DNA of 64,000 nt from Rhodospirillaceae bacterium (GTDB lineage Bacteria; Pseudomonadota; Alphaproteobacteria; GCA-2731375): positions 1-64,000 of the forward strand of contig JABJKS010000073.1 in NCBI GenBank assembly GCA_018660265.1, in the 5' to 3' direction. Positions 14,638-23,534 of the stretch are shown piece after piece; position 1 is the first letter of the stretch, and every line of letters begins with the position of its first letter. Both the position numbers and the translations under genes were made by a program. The notes below the pieces were generated by a model. The model was not told where the DNA came from. It saw nothing but the letters and a program-made list of their open reading frames with translations, and made no database searches.

Positions 14638-16287
14638 ATGAACCTCGCGAAACTACAGGAAGCCATCGCGGCTGCCATTCCAGATACGGAATGTATTATT
14701 TTCGGCCAGCGCCGTTTTACCTGGGCGCAGTTCAATGACCGGACGCGACGTCTGGGCGCATATATGAAGCAGCACGGCCTGGGCTTGCACCAGGAACGCT
14801 CAGAGTTGGAGGCGTGGCAGTCGGGTCAGGATCACATCGCGCTGTATCTTTATAACTGCAATGAATATCTCGAAGCATTGTTGGGCGCGTTTAAATGCCG
14901 GGCCGCCGCCATCAATGTGAACTATCGCTATAAAGGTGAGGAGCTGGTTTATCTGCTGAAGAATTCCGGGGCCCGGGCGATTATCTTCCATGCCCGCTTT
15001 GCCGAAATGCTGCAAGCGTTGCGCGATCAACTACCCGAGATCAAGGTCTGGATCCAGGTTGCGGACGACAGTAATGCACCCTTGATGGCAGGTGCCGTTG
15101 AGTACGAAGCGGCCCTGGCCTCCGTCGCGCCAGAGCCTGGCGATCCCAAATGCAGCGACGATGATCTGTTCATCATTTACACCGGCGGCACGACGGGAAT
15201 GCCAAAGGGCGTGTTGTGGCGGCAGACGGACATCTTCTTTGGTCTGATCGCGCAGACCCCCGTGGGCACCACCCAGGATGAAACCGTGGCGGATGTACAT
15301 AGGCGCGTTGCTGGCGGGCGTTTAGGCAAGGCCATGCCGCTGGCCCCTATGATGCATGCATCCGGCACCTGCATGGCCCTGGGGGCCATGTTCCGGGGCA
15401 GCGCCATTGTGATCCAGGACACCGTGGACCATTTCGATGCGGAGGAGATCGTATCGATCTTTGATCGCGAACGTATTACCCAGGCGACTTTGATCGGTGA
15501 TGCCTTCGCCTTGCCCCTGTTGGCGGAGATGGACCGGGGCGATTATGATCTGTCCGCTATGTCCATGATCAATTCCGGCGGCGCGGTGCTATCGCCGCGC
15601 AACAAGGAACGCCTGCAGGAACATATGCCCGAGATGCTGTTGGTTGACGCAGTTGGTTCGTCCGAGGCCGGGCGTCAGGCGATGAATTTTTCCAAGGGCG
15701 GCAAAACAAAGTCATCGGTCGATTTCAGCATGGATGAAAATGCCCGCGTGATCAGCGCGGACCGCAGCCGCATCCTACACGCCGGTGATGAGGAAGCCGG
15801 CTGGGTGGCACAGCGGGAACCCGTGGCCATGGGCTATCTGAACGATCGGGAGAAGACGGCAACGTCTTTCCCCACTATTGATGGGGAACGCTATGCGGTG
15901 CCGGGCGATAGGGCGCGGATGAACGACGATGGCAGCTATCATTTCCTGGGCCGGGATTCCGTGACGATCAATTCCGGCGGCGAGAAAATTTTCGCCGAGG
16001 AGGTCGAAGTGACCCTGAAATCCCTGAGGGGCATTCTCGATGCCACGGTGGTGGGCATCAAGGATGATGCCTGGGGTCAGAAAGTTGTCGCCATTGTCTC
16101 AACCACCGGGGATGTGACGATCAGCGAAGATCAGGCCAGGGAGCATTGCAAGGCCATGATCGCATCCTACAAAGCGCCGAAGAACGTCATCTTTGTGGAC
16201 GAGGTCTATCGCGCCGCCAACGGCAAGGCCAGCTATGAATGGGCCCGTGACGTGGCCAGCAAGGCCCTAAGTGAGGCAAGCTCATGA
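14638..16287 (+). CDS. Acyl-CoA synthetase (AMP-forming), FadD-like (2)
   Basis: 549 residues; paralogue of the synthetase at 6918, sharing LEAWQSGQDHIALYLYNCNEY-type text, the YTGGTTGMPKG core (about 181-191) followed by VLWRQ, and the C-terminal DSVTINSGGEKIFAEEVE and YRAANGKASY segments. The start at 14638 (MNLAKLQEAIAAAI) is preferred because GGAA is 11 bases upstream and because upstream codons lie inside the dispersed hairpin repeat. Ends in an ATGA overlap with the first acyl-CoA dehydrogenase, implying translational coupling. The substrate is probably different from that of copy 1; the closeness of the two has not been measured. Confidence 0.87.
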   Translation: MNLAKLQEAIAAAIPDTECIIFGQRRFTWAQFNDRTRRLGAYMKQHGLGLHQERSELEAWQSGQDHIALYLYNCNEYLEALLGAFKCRAAAINVNYRYKGEELVYLLKNSGARAIIFHARFAEMLQALRDQLPEIKVWIQVADDSNAPLMAGAVEYEAALASVAPEPGDPKCSDDDLFIIYTGGTTGMPKGVLWRQTDIFFGLIAQTPVGTTQDETVADVHRRVAGGRLGKAMPLAPMMHASGTCMALGAMFRGSAIVIQDTVDHFDAEEIVSIFDRERITQATLIGDAFALPLLAEMDRGDYDLSAMSMINSGGAVLSPRNKERLQEHMPEMLLVDAVGSSEAGRQAMNFSKGGKTKSSVDFSMDENARVISADRSRILHAGDEEAGWVAQREPVAMGYLNDREKTATSFPTIDGERYAVPGDRARMNDDGSYHFLGRDSVTINSGGEKIFAEEVEVTLKSLRGILDATVVGIKDDAWGQKVVAIVSTTGDVTISEDQAREHCKAMIASYKAPKNVIFVDEVYRAANGKASYEWARDVASKALSEASS

Positions 16288-17402
16288 ATTTTGATTTCTC
16301 GCCGGAACAGGAATTGCTGCGGGATCAGGCACGAAGTTTTCTCGCTGCGAATTGCGGCGCGCCCTTGGCCCGTAAACTACTGGACGGCAACGTGGCCGCC
16401 GGCGACGACCTCTATCGACAAATGGCCGAATTGGGTTGGATCGGGACGGGGGTGCCGGAGGAATATGGCGGGTTTGGTGCCGGCGGGTTGGAGCTTTGCG
16501 TGCTGGCAGAAGAACTTGGCCGCGGTCTGGCCCCCGCACCAATCGCCACGGCGACCTATCTTGCCATACCGCTTTTATTGCTGGCGGGCAGTGAAGCGCA
16601 AAAAAGGAAATATCTCACCCCCCTGGTGGGGGGTGAATTGACCGTCACCATCGCCGTCAACGAAGGCCCCCGCAACGCGACGCCCAGGAACGTTGCCACC
16701 ATGGCCGAGAACAATTTGATCACCGGCGTGAAATATCCCGTGGCGGACGGCGCGCGGGCCGATCTGGCGTTGGTGTTATGTGCAGATCAGGGTGGCGGCA
16801 GTTTTTATCTGGTCGCCCTGAACGAACCCGGCGTGGTGCGGGAGGATATCCCGGCACAAGACCCCAGCCGGCCGCAGGCAAAGGTGAGCTTCGATGGCGC
16901 CCAGGGCAAAGCTGTGGGCAAGCCGGGGGAGGGCTGGGCCCTGTTGGCAAAGATCTATGATCACGCCGCCGTGCTGTATGCCTTCGAGCAAATGGGCGGG
17001 GCCCATGCGGCCCTGGATCAGGCCTGTGACTACGCCCGCGCGCGATTTGCCTTTGGCCGGGCCATCGGCAGCTATCAAGGGGTCAAGCATAAGCTGGCCG
17101 ATATGTATGTGGCGGCGACGTTGGCCAAATCCAACTGCTATTACGCCGCCTGGGCCTTGAGTACGGATGCGGCGGAACTGCCCCTGGCGGCGGCGACGGC
17201 GCGGGTCAGTGCGACCAAGGCGTTCGATATGTGCGCCAGCGAAAACATCCAGATCCACGGCGGCATGGGCTGTACCTGGGAAGTTGATTGTCATTTGTAT
17301 TATCGGCGCGCCCGATCTTTGGCGGTCAACATCGGCAGCAATTTGGTCTGGGAAGAAAAGCTGGTTCGGGCCCTTGAAACCCGACCTGAGGAGGCCGCCT
17401 GA
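16284..17402 (+). CDS. Acyl-CoA dehydrogenase, short subunit-like
   Basis: 372-residue flavoprotein of the acyl-CoA dehydrogenase family. It begins MNFDFSPEQELLRDQARSFL. The C-terminal signature is ENIQIHGGMGCTWEVDCHLY followed by RRA; the TWE glutamate is the candidate catalytic base, as in FadE28-type steroid side-chain enzymes. It overlaps the synthetase by four bases and the next dehydrogenase by one. Two dissimilar adjacent dehydrogenases are known to form alpha2beta2 heterotetramers in sterol and bile-acid breakdown; here that is inferred from arrangement and motifs only. Confidence 0.87.
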   Translation: MNFDFSPEQELLRDQARSFLAANCGAPLARKLLDGNVAAGDDLYRQMAELGWIGTGVPEEYGGFGAGGLELCVLAEELGRGLAPAPIATATYLAIPLLLLAGSEAQKRKYLTPLVGGELTVTIAVNEGPRNATPRNVATMAENNLITGVKYPVADGARADLALVLCADQGGGSFYLVALNEPGVVREDIPAQDPSRPQAKVSFDGAQGKAVGKPGEGWALLAKIYDHAAVLYAFEQMGGAHAALDQACDYARARFAFGRAIGSYQGVKHKLADMYVAATLAKSNCYYAAWALSTDAAELPLAAATARVSATKAFDMCASENIQIHGGMGCTWEVDCHLYYRRARSLAVNIGSNLVWEEKLVRALETRPEEAA

Positions 17403-18673
17403 TGGATTTTTCAGATACGACGGAGGAAGCCGCCTTTCGGATGGAGGCGCGCGCCTGGCTGGATGCCAACGCCACGCCAAAGGCACACCCCAACCAAACC
17501 TGGGCTTCGGTGCTGGAAGATAAAACCCGGGATAATATCGTCCGCCTGTGCAAGGAATTTCAATCGAGGCGCCACGCGGATGGTTGGGCCTGCCTGCACT
17601 GGCCGAAAGAATACGGTGGCCGCGGCTGCACCGCGATTGAACGGGTGATCTATGGCCAGGAAGAAAGCCGCTACATCGTCCCCCGTGGCGTCGTCGAAAT
17701 TGGCCAGGGCATGGCCGGACCGATCCTGATGAAATATGCCACGGCAGATCAGAAGGCGCGTTATCTACCGCCCATGGCAACGGGCGAAGAGATTTGGTGC
17801 CAGATATTCTCGGAGGCATCCGCCGGTTCCGATCTGGCGGGGCTCCGCATGGCCGCGACGAAAGACGGTGACGCCGATGATGCGGACTGGATATTGGACG
17901 GCGAGAAAATCTGGACCTCCGGCGCGCACTATAGCGATTTCGGCATCACCATCGCGCGCTCCGACGGGGCCGTCGCAAAGCACAAGGGCCTGACGTTTTT
18001 CTTTATCGATATGAAATCGCCGGGCATCTCTATCGCGCCGATCCGGCAAATCTCCGGCAGCTCTCATTTCAACAGCGTGCGTTTTGACAATGTCCGAGTG
18101 CCCGATGCCCAACGCCTGGGCGCGGTGGGTGAAGGTTGGAAGGTGGCGCTGGCGACTTTGATGAACGAACGGGTTTCCGTGGGCGAGGCACCAGGACCTG
18201 ATTTTGAACAGATCTTTGCCCTGGCGCAGACTGTTGAATTAAACGACCGACCGGCCATCGAAAACCAGATGGTGCGTTCGAAGTTGGCGCACTGGTATTG
18301 TGAGACGGCTGGGTTGAAGAATACCCGCATGCGCTCCGTCTCGGCCCTGTCGCGGGGGGAGACGCCGGGACCGGAAAATTCCATCACCAAATTGGTCTCT
18401 GCCACGAAGGCCCAGGACATAGCACGCTTTGGCGCGGATCTAATGGATCAATGCGCCGTGATCACCGACCCTGATTTAGTGCTTGGCGATGGCCGCTTCC
18501 AGCAATCTTACATGCAGTCCCCGGCCATGCGCATTGCAGGCGGCACGGACGAAATCCTGCGCAATATCATCGCGGAACATGTTCTAAAGCTGCCGTCCGA
18601 ACCGCGCGCGGACAAGGGCCTGGCATTCAGTGAGATTCCAACCGGTAATGTAGCTGGCGAAACGGGGCCATAA
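17402..18673 (+). CDS. Acyl-CoA dehydrogenase, partner subunit-like
   Basis: 423 residues. FAD and substrate motifs: IWCQIFSEASAGSDLAGLR (the family signature 1 region), DGEKIWTSGAHYSDFG and VRVPDAQRLGAVGEGWKVAL. The C-terminus has QSPAMRIAGGTDEILRNIIA, typical of FadE26/FadE29-type partners, where the usual base glutamate context differs from subunit 1. Its start overlaps the preceding stop (TGATG), giving tight translational coupling. With the upstream gene it probably makes a mixed dehydrogenase for a branched or ring-bearing acyl-CoA; this is inference. Confidence 0.87.
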   Translation: MDFSDTTEEAAFRMEARAWLDANATPKAHPNQTWASVLEDKTRDNIVRLCKEFQSRRHADGWACLHWPKEYGGRGCTAIERVIYGQEESRYIVPRGVVEIGQGMAGPILMKYATADQKARYLPPMATGEEIWCQIFSEASAGSDLAGLRMAATKDGDADDADWILDGEKIWTSGAHYSDFGITIARSDGAVAKHKGLTFFFIDMKSPGISIAPIRQISGSSHFNSVRFDNVRVPDAQRLGAVGEGWKVALATLMNERVSVGEAPGPDFEQIFALAQTVELNDRPAIENQMVRSKLAHWYCETAGLKNTRMRSVSALSRGETPGPENSITKLVSATKAQDIARFGADLMDQCAVITDPDLVLGDGRFQQSYMQSPAMRIAGGTDEILRNIIAEHVLKLPSEPRADKGLAFSEIPTGNVAGETGP

Positions 18674-18675
18674 AT

Positions 18676-20208
18676 ATGAGCGGAAACATCATTCTCGGTG
18701 AGCGGGAGGTTTCGACCCCTGAAATGCTGCAACGCGCCGCCCGCGCCGCCACCGGCCTGAAACGCCAGTTTGGCGTCGGCGAAGGTGACACCGTCGCCAT
18801 TCTGATGCGTAATGACTTCGGTTTTCTGGAAGCGACATTTGCCGCCAATCGTGTGGGTGCCTATGCGGTGCCCGTGAACTGGCATTTCCAGGATGCGGAG
18901 ATCGCCCATATTCTAAAAGATGCGGCGGCCAAGGTTCTGGTCCTGCATGCGGACTTGCACGCCAACCTGGATCTGTCCGTCCTGCCCGATGATATGGCCA
19001 TATTGGTTGCGCCGACACCGCCCGAATTGCAGGAAAGTTACGGCCTTGCCGCCGATCAATGCGATGTGGCGGAGGGGCAGATCAACTGGTCGACCTGGCT
19101 GGAACAGTTTGAGCCGTCGGATGAACCACCAGCGGCCGAGCGGTCCTCGATGATCTATACCTCCGGCACCACGGGTCGGCCCAAGGGGGTAAAGCGCCAG
19201 CCCATGGAGGCGAAGCATCACGAACGTATCCAAGGCCGTCTCAAACTGACCGGGGCCGCGCCTCACAAGGTCAACCTGATGAACGGCCCGATGTATCATT
19301 CAGCGCCCAATGCACAAAGCCTGGGCTGCATTCGGGCGGGAGGCACATTGGTATTACAACCGCGCTTTGATCCAGAAGATCTGTTGCGCCTGATTGAAAA
19401 GCACAAGGTCAGCCACATGCATATGGTACCCACCATGTTCGTACGTCTGATCAAGTTGCCCGATGCGGTCAAGGCCCGCTATGACCTGTCGTCATTGGAA
19501 TGGATCCTGCATGCCGCAGCACCCTGCCCGGCGCAGGTGAAACGTCAGATGATCGATTGGTGGGGGCCGATCATCAACGAATACTATGGGGCCACGGAAA
19601 CCGGCATGGTGGTGTTCTGCAACACGGAACAATGGTTGGATCATCCTGGCACGGTGGGCGGTCTGTTACCGGGCGTCGAGCTGAAGATCTTGGATGATGA
19701 TCGGAACGAACTACCGCGGGGCGAGGTCGGTGAGATCTTTGCCTATTTCGCCGGTTTCCCGGATTTCGTTTATCAGAACAACGATACAGAGTACGAAAAG
19801 AACCAGATGGGGCAGCTATTTTCGGTCGGCGATGTGGGCTACCTGACCGAGGACGACTTTCTGTTTATTTCAGACCGCAAGCGGGACATGGTGATTTCAG
19901 GCGGGGTAAATATTTATCCCAGCGAGATCGAGGCCCTGATCGTCACCCACCCGAACATACAGGATTGCGCCGTCTTTGGCATTCCCGACGAAGAATTTGG
20001 CGAGTCCCTGGCAGCCGTTGTCGAACCGACGGCACCAAATGCCGTGACGGCGGAAGAGGTTCAGGACTTCGTCCGCGACAACATGGCCCGCTATAAAGTT
20101 CCCCGGCTGGTTGAGCTTGATAGTAACATGCCACGAGAAGACAGCGGCAAAATCCGGAAACGGGAATTACGCCAAAAATACTGGGAAGACGCCGGGCGCA
20201 GTATTTGA
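18676..20208 (+). CDS. Acyl-CoA synthetase (AMP-forming), third copy
   Basis: 510-residue ANL enzyme, clearly different from the two earlier ones. The core is IYTSGTTGRPKGVKR at about 159-173 and the second motif is NEYYGATETG. The hinge and lysine region is ISDRKRDMVISGGVNIYPSE...DSGKIRKRELR. It starts with a short N-terminus (MSGNIILGEREVSTPEMLQRA). It lies three bases after the dehydrogenase stop and 28 bases before an SDR. It probably activates a second acid in the same pathway, such as a side-chain or ring-cleavage product; the substrate is unknown. Confidence 0.87.
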   Translation: MSGNIILGEREVSTPEMLQRAARAATGLKRQFGVGEGDTVAILMRNDFGFLEATFAANRVGAYAVPVNWHFQDAEIAHILKDAAAKVLVLHADLHANLDLSVLPDDMAILVAPTPPELQESYGLAADQCDVAEGQINWSTWLEQFEPSDEPPAAERSSMIYTSGTTGRPKGVKRQPMEAKHHERIQGRLKLTGAAPHKVNLMNGPMYHSAPNAQSLGCIRAGGTLVLQPRFDPEDLLRLIEKHKVSHMHMVPTMFVRLIKLPDAVKARYDLSSLEWILHAAAPCPAQVKRQMIDWWGPIINEYYGATETGMVVFCNTEQWLDHPGTVGGLLPGVELKILDDDRNELPRGEVGEIFAYFAGFPDFVYQNNDTEYEKNQMGQLFSVGDVGYLTEDDFLFISDRKRDMVISGGVNIYPSEIEALIVTHPNIQDCAVFGIPDEEFGESLAAVVEPTAPNAVTAEEVQDFVRDNMARYKVPRLVELDSNMPREDSGKIRKRELRQKYWEDAGRSI

Positions 20209-20236
20209 CCGGTCGTGCGGGAAAGGGTTTGATGAT

Positions 20237-21094
20237 ATGGGACGTCTGCTGGGTAAAGTTGCACTGATCACCGGGGGTACGTCGGGTATGGGCGTGGTCA
20301 CGGCCCAACGATTTGCCGACGAAGGCGCGCAGGTGGTCCTGACCGGTAGGTCCAAGGAACGGGGCGAGGCCGTGGCCGGTGAAATTGGCGGGAATGCCCG
20401 CTTCATCGCCATGGATGCAGGTGATGAGGGCCAGATCAAGGCCGCGATCGACTTCGCCGTTGCGACCTTTGGCCGCCTGGATTGCCTGTTCAACAACGCC
20501 GGGTCGATAGCCCATCCGGCCCGTATCGAAAAAATCACCACAGAGCAGTTCAATGCTGAGATGTCGACCCTGGTGGGCGGTGTTCTGTTCGCCATGAAGC
20601 ACGCCATTCCCATCATGCGGCAGCAGGGCGGGGGGTCGATCATCAACAATGCCTCCACCGCAGGGCACCGGACGGGTCACGGCCCCGTCCTCTATTCCAT
20701 CGCCAAGGCTGCCGTTTTGCATCTGACCCGGGTCGTTGCCCTGCAGATTGCCGATAGCACCATCCGGGTCAATTCCATTTCCCCCGCCTGTGTCGCCACG
20801 CCGATGTTTTCCATCGGCACCGACATGACCCAGGAACAATCCGCCGCCTCCATGCCGATTATCGAAAGGGAACTGGCCAAGATCGTACCCCTGGGCCGGG
20901 CCGGCAGTTCAGCGGACGTTGCGGCAACCCTGGTTTTCTTGGCCAGCGATGAAAGCGCCTATATCACGGCCCAGGACATCGCCGTGGATGGCGGCCTGAT
21001 CGCCGGCTATACCCAGGGGGAAATGATCGACAAATTCGGCGGCATGCGCCAAGCCCTGCTGGATGAACTGGCAGAGATGACGAAGGCCGAATAG
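20237..21094 (+). CDS. Short-chain dehydrogenase/reductase (SDR)
   Basis: 285-residue classical SDR. Cofactor motif TGGTSGMG (TGxxxGxG) near residue 12, NNAG in LFNNAGSIAH, catalytic Ser in NNASTAGH, and YSIAKAAV giving the YxxxK pair. The C-terminus DIAVDGGLIAGYTQGE is usual. It would oxidise a hydroxyacyl-CoA or alcohol intermediate, completing the hydratase-dehydrogenase-thiolase steps of this cluster. The ATG at 20237 is chosen because it begins MGRLLGKVALITGG; a longer frame from 20111 only reads into the preceding gene. Last gene of the island, convergent with the Mrp gene. Confidence 0.9.
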   Translation: MGRLLGKVALITGGTSGMGVVTAQRFADEGAQVVLTGRSKERGEAVAGEIGGNARFIAMDAGDEGQIKAAIDFAVATFGRLDCLFNNAGSIAHPARIEKITTEQFNAEMSTLVGGVLFAMKHAIPIMRQQGGGSIINNASTAGHRTGHGPVLYSIAKAAVLHLTRVVALQIADSTIRVNSISPACVATPMFSIGTDMTQEQSAASMPIIERELAKIVPLGRAGSSADVAATLVFLASDESAYITAQDIAVDGGLIAGYTQGEMIDKFGGMRQALLDELAEMTKAE

Positions 21095-21116
21095 AGGTTT
21101 AGAGGCTTAGATAAGC

Positions 21117-22229
21117 TTAGAGGCGCTGTTTCACTTCCTCCGCGATGGTCATAAAGGCCTGGGCCTCCACTGAATCCGGTGATGATGCAACAATAGGTAT
21201 GCCCGCGTCAGAGGTTTCCCGCAGGCTGATATGCAGGGGAATTTCGCCCAGGAAATCACAGTTCAGTTCCTTTGCCGTCGCCCGCGCGCCGCCATGGCCG
21301 AAAATTTCGGCTCGTTCGCCACAGCTGGGGCAGTGGAAATAGCTCATATTCTCGATCATCCCCATGACGGGCACGTCGGTCTGGCGAAACATATTCAGAC
21401 CCTTACGGGCATCGATCAGGGCAATATCCTGAGGTGTGGAAACGATTATGGCACCCTTTAGGGGCACTTTTTGCGCCATGGTCAGCTGTGCGTCGCCGGT
21501 ACCAGGGGGCATATCCACCAAAAGCAGATCCAGTTCGCCCCATTTTACATCACCGAATAGCTGCTCCAACGCACCCATGACCATGGGGCCGCGCCAGATG
21601 GTGGGCTGATCGGGATCGACTAAAAAGCCAATGGACATACAGGCGATGCCATGTCCCTGCATGGTCTCCAACTTATCGCCATCCGACCGCGGTTGCCCCG
21701 TGATGCCCAGCATGCGCGGCATGGACGGCCCGTAGATATCCGCATCCAGGATACCCACTTTCAGGCCGAGGCGATGCAGGGCGATGGCCAGATTGACGGT
21801 TACGGTGGATTTACCCACACCACCCTTGCCCGAGGCGACGGCAACCACGGCATTGATGCCGGGCAATTCCATTTTTTGCGCCCCAGGGCTGCCATGACGG
21901 CCAAACTGGGGCGCCTGTTTTGGCGGGGCTGCTGGTGCGGATGCCGCGTCTGCAGGTGCCGGGGCCGCAGGTGCGGGCGGGGCTTCCGCCGTCAGCACCG
22001 CCGTGACCGACAGTGCGCCGGGCAAATCCGCCACGACCTGTTCGCAGGCCAGACGCAGGCTTTCCATTTCAGGTGCGCGCGCGGCCTCAATCTCGATCGA
22101 AAACATCACATTTCCGTCCCGCACCACCAGACCTGTGATCATGCCAAGGTCAACTACATTGCCGCTGCGGGCCGGGTCCCCAACCCGTTTCAATGCCCCC
22201 AATACTTCGTCTTCGCTTACCCGCGCCAT
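21117..22229 (-). CDS. apbC: Mrp/NBP35 family Fe-S cluster carrier ATPase (ApbC)
   Basis: 370 residues. The N-terminal FSCA/DUF59-like domain (about 1-80) is joined by an Ala/Pro-rich linker (about 82-108) to a P-loop ATPase with the deviant Walker A SGKGGVGKST at 133-142, DADIYGPSMPRMLG, and VDMPPGTGDAQLT. The CPSC pair near residue 300 (YFHCPSCGE) is the dimer-bridging Fe-S site. Known role: carries and delivers Fe-S clusters to apo-enzymes in the cytoplasm. Divergently placed from hflKC, as in many alphaproteobacteria. Only 22 bases separate its stop from the convergent SDR, and I see no strong terminator there. Confidence 0.93.
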   Translation of the reverse strand: MARVSEDEVLGALKRVGDPARSGNVVDLGMITGLVVRDGNVMFSIEIEAARAPEMESLRLACEQVVADLPGALSVTAVLTAEAPPAPAAPAPADAASAPAAPPKQAPQFGRHGSPGAQKMELPGINAVVAVASGKGGVGKSTVTVNLAIALHRLGLKVGILDADIYGPSMPRMLGITGQPRSDGDKLETMQGHGIACMSIGFLVDPDQPTIWRGPMVMGALEQLFGDVKWGELDLLLVDMPPGTGDAQLTMAQKVPLKGAIIVSTPQDIALIDARKGLNMFRQTDVPVMGMIENMSYFHCPSCGERAEIFGHGGARATAKELNCDFLGEIPLHISLRETSDAGIPIVASSPDSVEAQAFMTIAEEVKQRL

Positions 22230-22394
22230 TCCCTGCTCCCGACTTCAAAAAATCCCCTGTCCGGCACACATTGCGCCGAACGCCGCAAGGTGTCATATAA
22301 CGTCTAAATAGGCTGTGGCATAGCGCCCCGGCACGGATTTGTACGAACTAGAATTTTAACTTGTCATTAGTCTTAATTGGGGATTGGAAAATTC

Positions 22395-23534
22395 ATGCCG
22401 TGGAGCAATCAAGGTGGCGGTGGCAGTGGTGGTAGCGGCGGTGGCGGCGGCGGCGGCTGGCAAGGTGGTGGTCGTGGCCCTTGGGGCCAGGGCGGCGGTG
22501 GCGGCGGTGGTCAACCGCCCAACCTGGAAGAGCTGTTACGCAAGGGCCAGGACCGTTTCAAAGGTGTCTTGCCCGGCGGTAATTGGGGCGGTCGGGGTAT
22601 TTTCCTGATCCTGCTGGTTTTGGTCGCGGCGTGGGCGTTTACTGGTTTTTACCGCGTTGGCCCGGATGAACAGGGCGTTGTCTTGCGGTTTGGCAAGTTT
22701 ACTGAGAGCACAGCACCGGGGCTGCATTATCATTTGCCGGCGCCTATTGAAAGCGCTCTGACGCCGAAGGTCACGCGGGTGAACCGGGTTGAAGTCGGGT
22801 TCCAAAGTTCAGGTGATTTTGGCCGCTCTTCAGCCCTGCGTAATCTGCCTGAAGAAAGCCTGATGCTGACCGGTGACGAGAACATCGTCGACATCAATTT
22901 CACCGTATTGTGGCAGATCAGCAATGCCGGGCATTTCTTGTTCAACATTCAGCGCCCGGAAAATACCGTCAAGGCGGTGGCCGAAAGTGTCATGCGCGAA
23001 GTTGTCGGCCGGTCCCAAATCAACGCCGTCCTATCCGAAGGCCGGAACGAGGTTGAACTTCAGACCTTGGAGTTGATGCAAAAGACCCTGGACGAATATA
23101 AGGCGGGCATCGTTGTTACCCAGGTCAAACTGGCCAAGGCCGATCCGCCTGCCGCCGTCATTGACGCCTTCCGCGATGTCCAGGCGGCCCGCGCCGATGA
23201 GGAGCGGCTGGTAAACGAAGCCAAGGCATATTCCAACGATATTCTGCCTCGTGCCCGTGGTGAGGCCGAACGCATCCGTCAGGAAGCTGAAGGTTATCAG
23301 AAACAAACCGTAGCCCAGGCAGAGGGTGAAGTTTCCCGTTATCTGGCCATTCAAAAGGAATACCAGCTGGCCCCGGACGTGACCCGGAAACGGCTGTATC
23401 TGGAAACCATGGAAGAAGTCCTGCAAGGCACGACCAAGATCGTCATCGACAATGAAGGCGGCAGCCAAGGTGTTCTGCCCTATCTGCCATTGCCCGAACT
23501 ACAACGCGGCAAATCAAATACGGGGGCAAAATAA
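22395..23534 (+). CDS. hflK: HflK, modulator of FtsH protease
   Basis: 379 residues. A very Gly-rich N-terminus (about 5-45, GGGGSGG and GGGGGGG tracts) precedes one transmembrane helix (GIFLILLVLVAAWAFTGFY) and a band-7/SPFH domain starting VGPDEQGVVLRFGKF. HflK with HflC forms a membrane complex that encloses and regulates FtsH. The ATG at 22395 has GGA six bases upstream; a TTG at 22377 would add six residues and is less likely. The next gene hflC starts within the stop codon (TAATG). Confidence 0.95.
   Translation: MPWSNQGGGGSGGSGGGGGGGWQGGGRGPWGQGGGGGGGQPPNLEELLRKGQDRFKGVLPGGNWGGRGIFLILLVLVAAWAFTGFYRVGPDEQGVVLRFGKFTESTAPGLHYHLPAPIESALTPKVTRVNRVEVGFQSSGDFGRSSALRNLPEESLMLTGDENIVDINFTVLWQISNAGHFLFNIQRPENTVKAVAESVMREVVGRSQINAVLSEGRNEVELQTLELMQKTLDEYKAGIVVTQVKLAKADPPAAVIDAFRDVQAARADEERLVNEAKAYSNDILPRARGEAERIRQEAEGYQKQTVAQAEGEVSRYLAIQKEYQLAPDVTRKRLYLETMEEVLQGTTKIVIDNEGGSQGVLPYLPLPELQRGKSNTGAK

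Noticed and set aside
16776-17819. 347-codon open frame on the minus strand across the two acyl-CoA dehydrogenase genes
   Set aside because: Antisense shadow: the plus-strand frames carry clear dehydrogenase motifs and the minus frame is rich in Arg/Pro with no family likeness.
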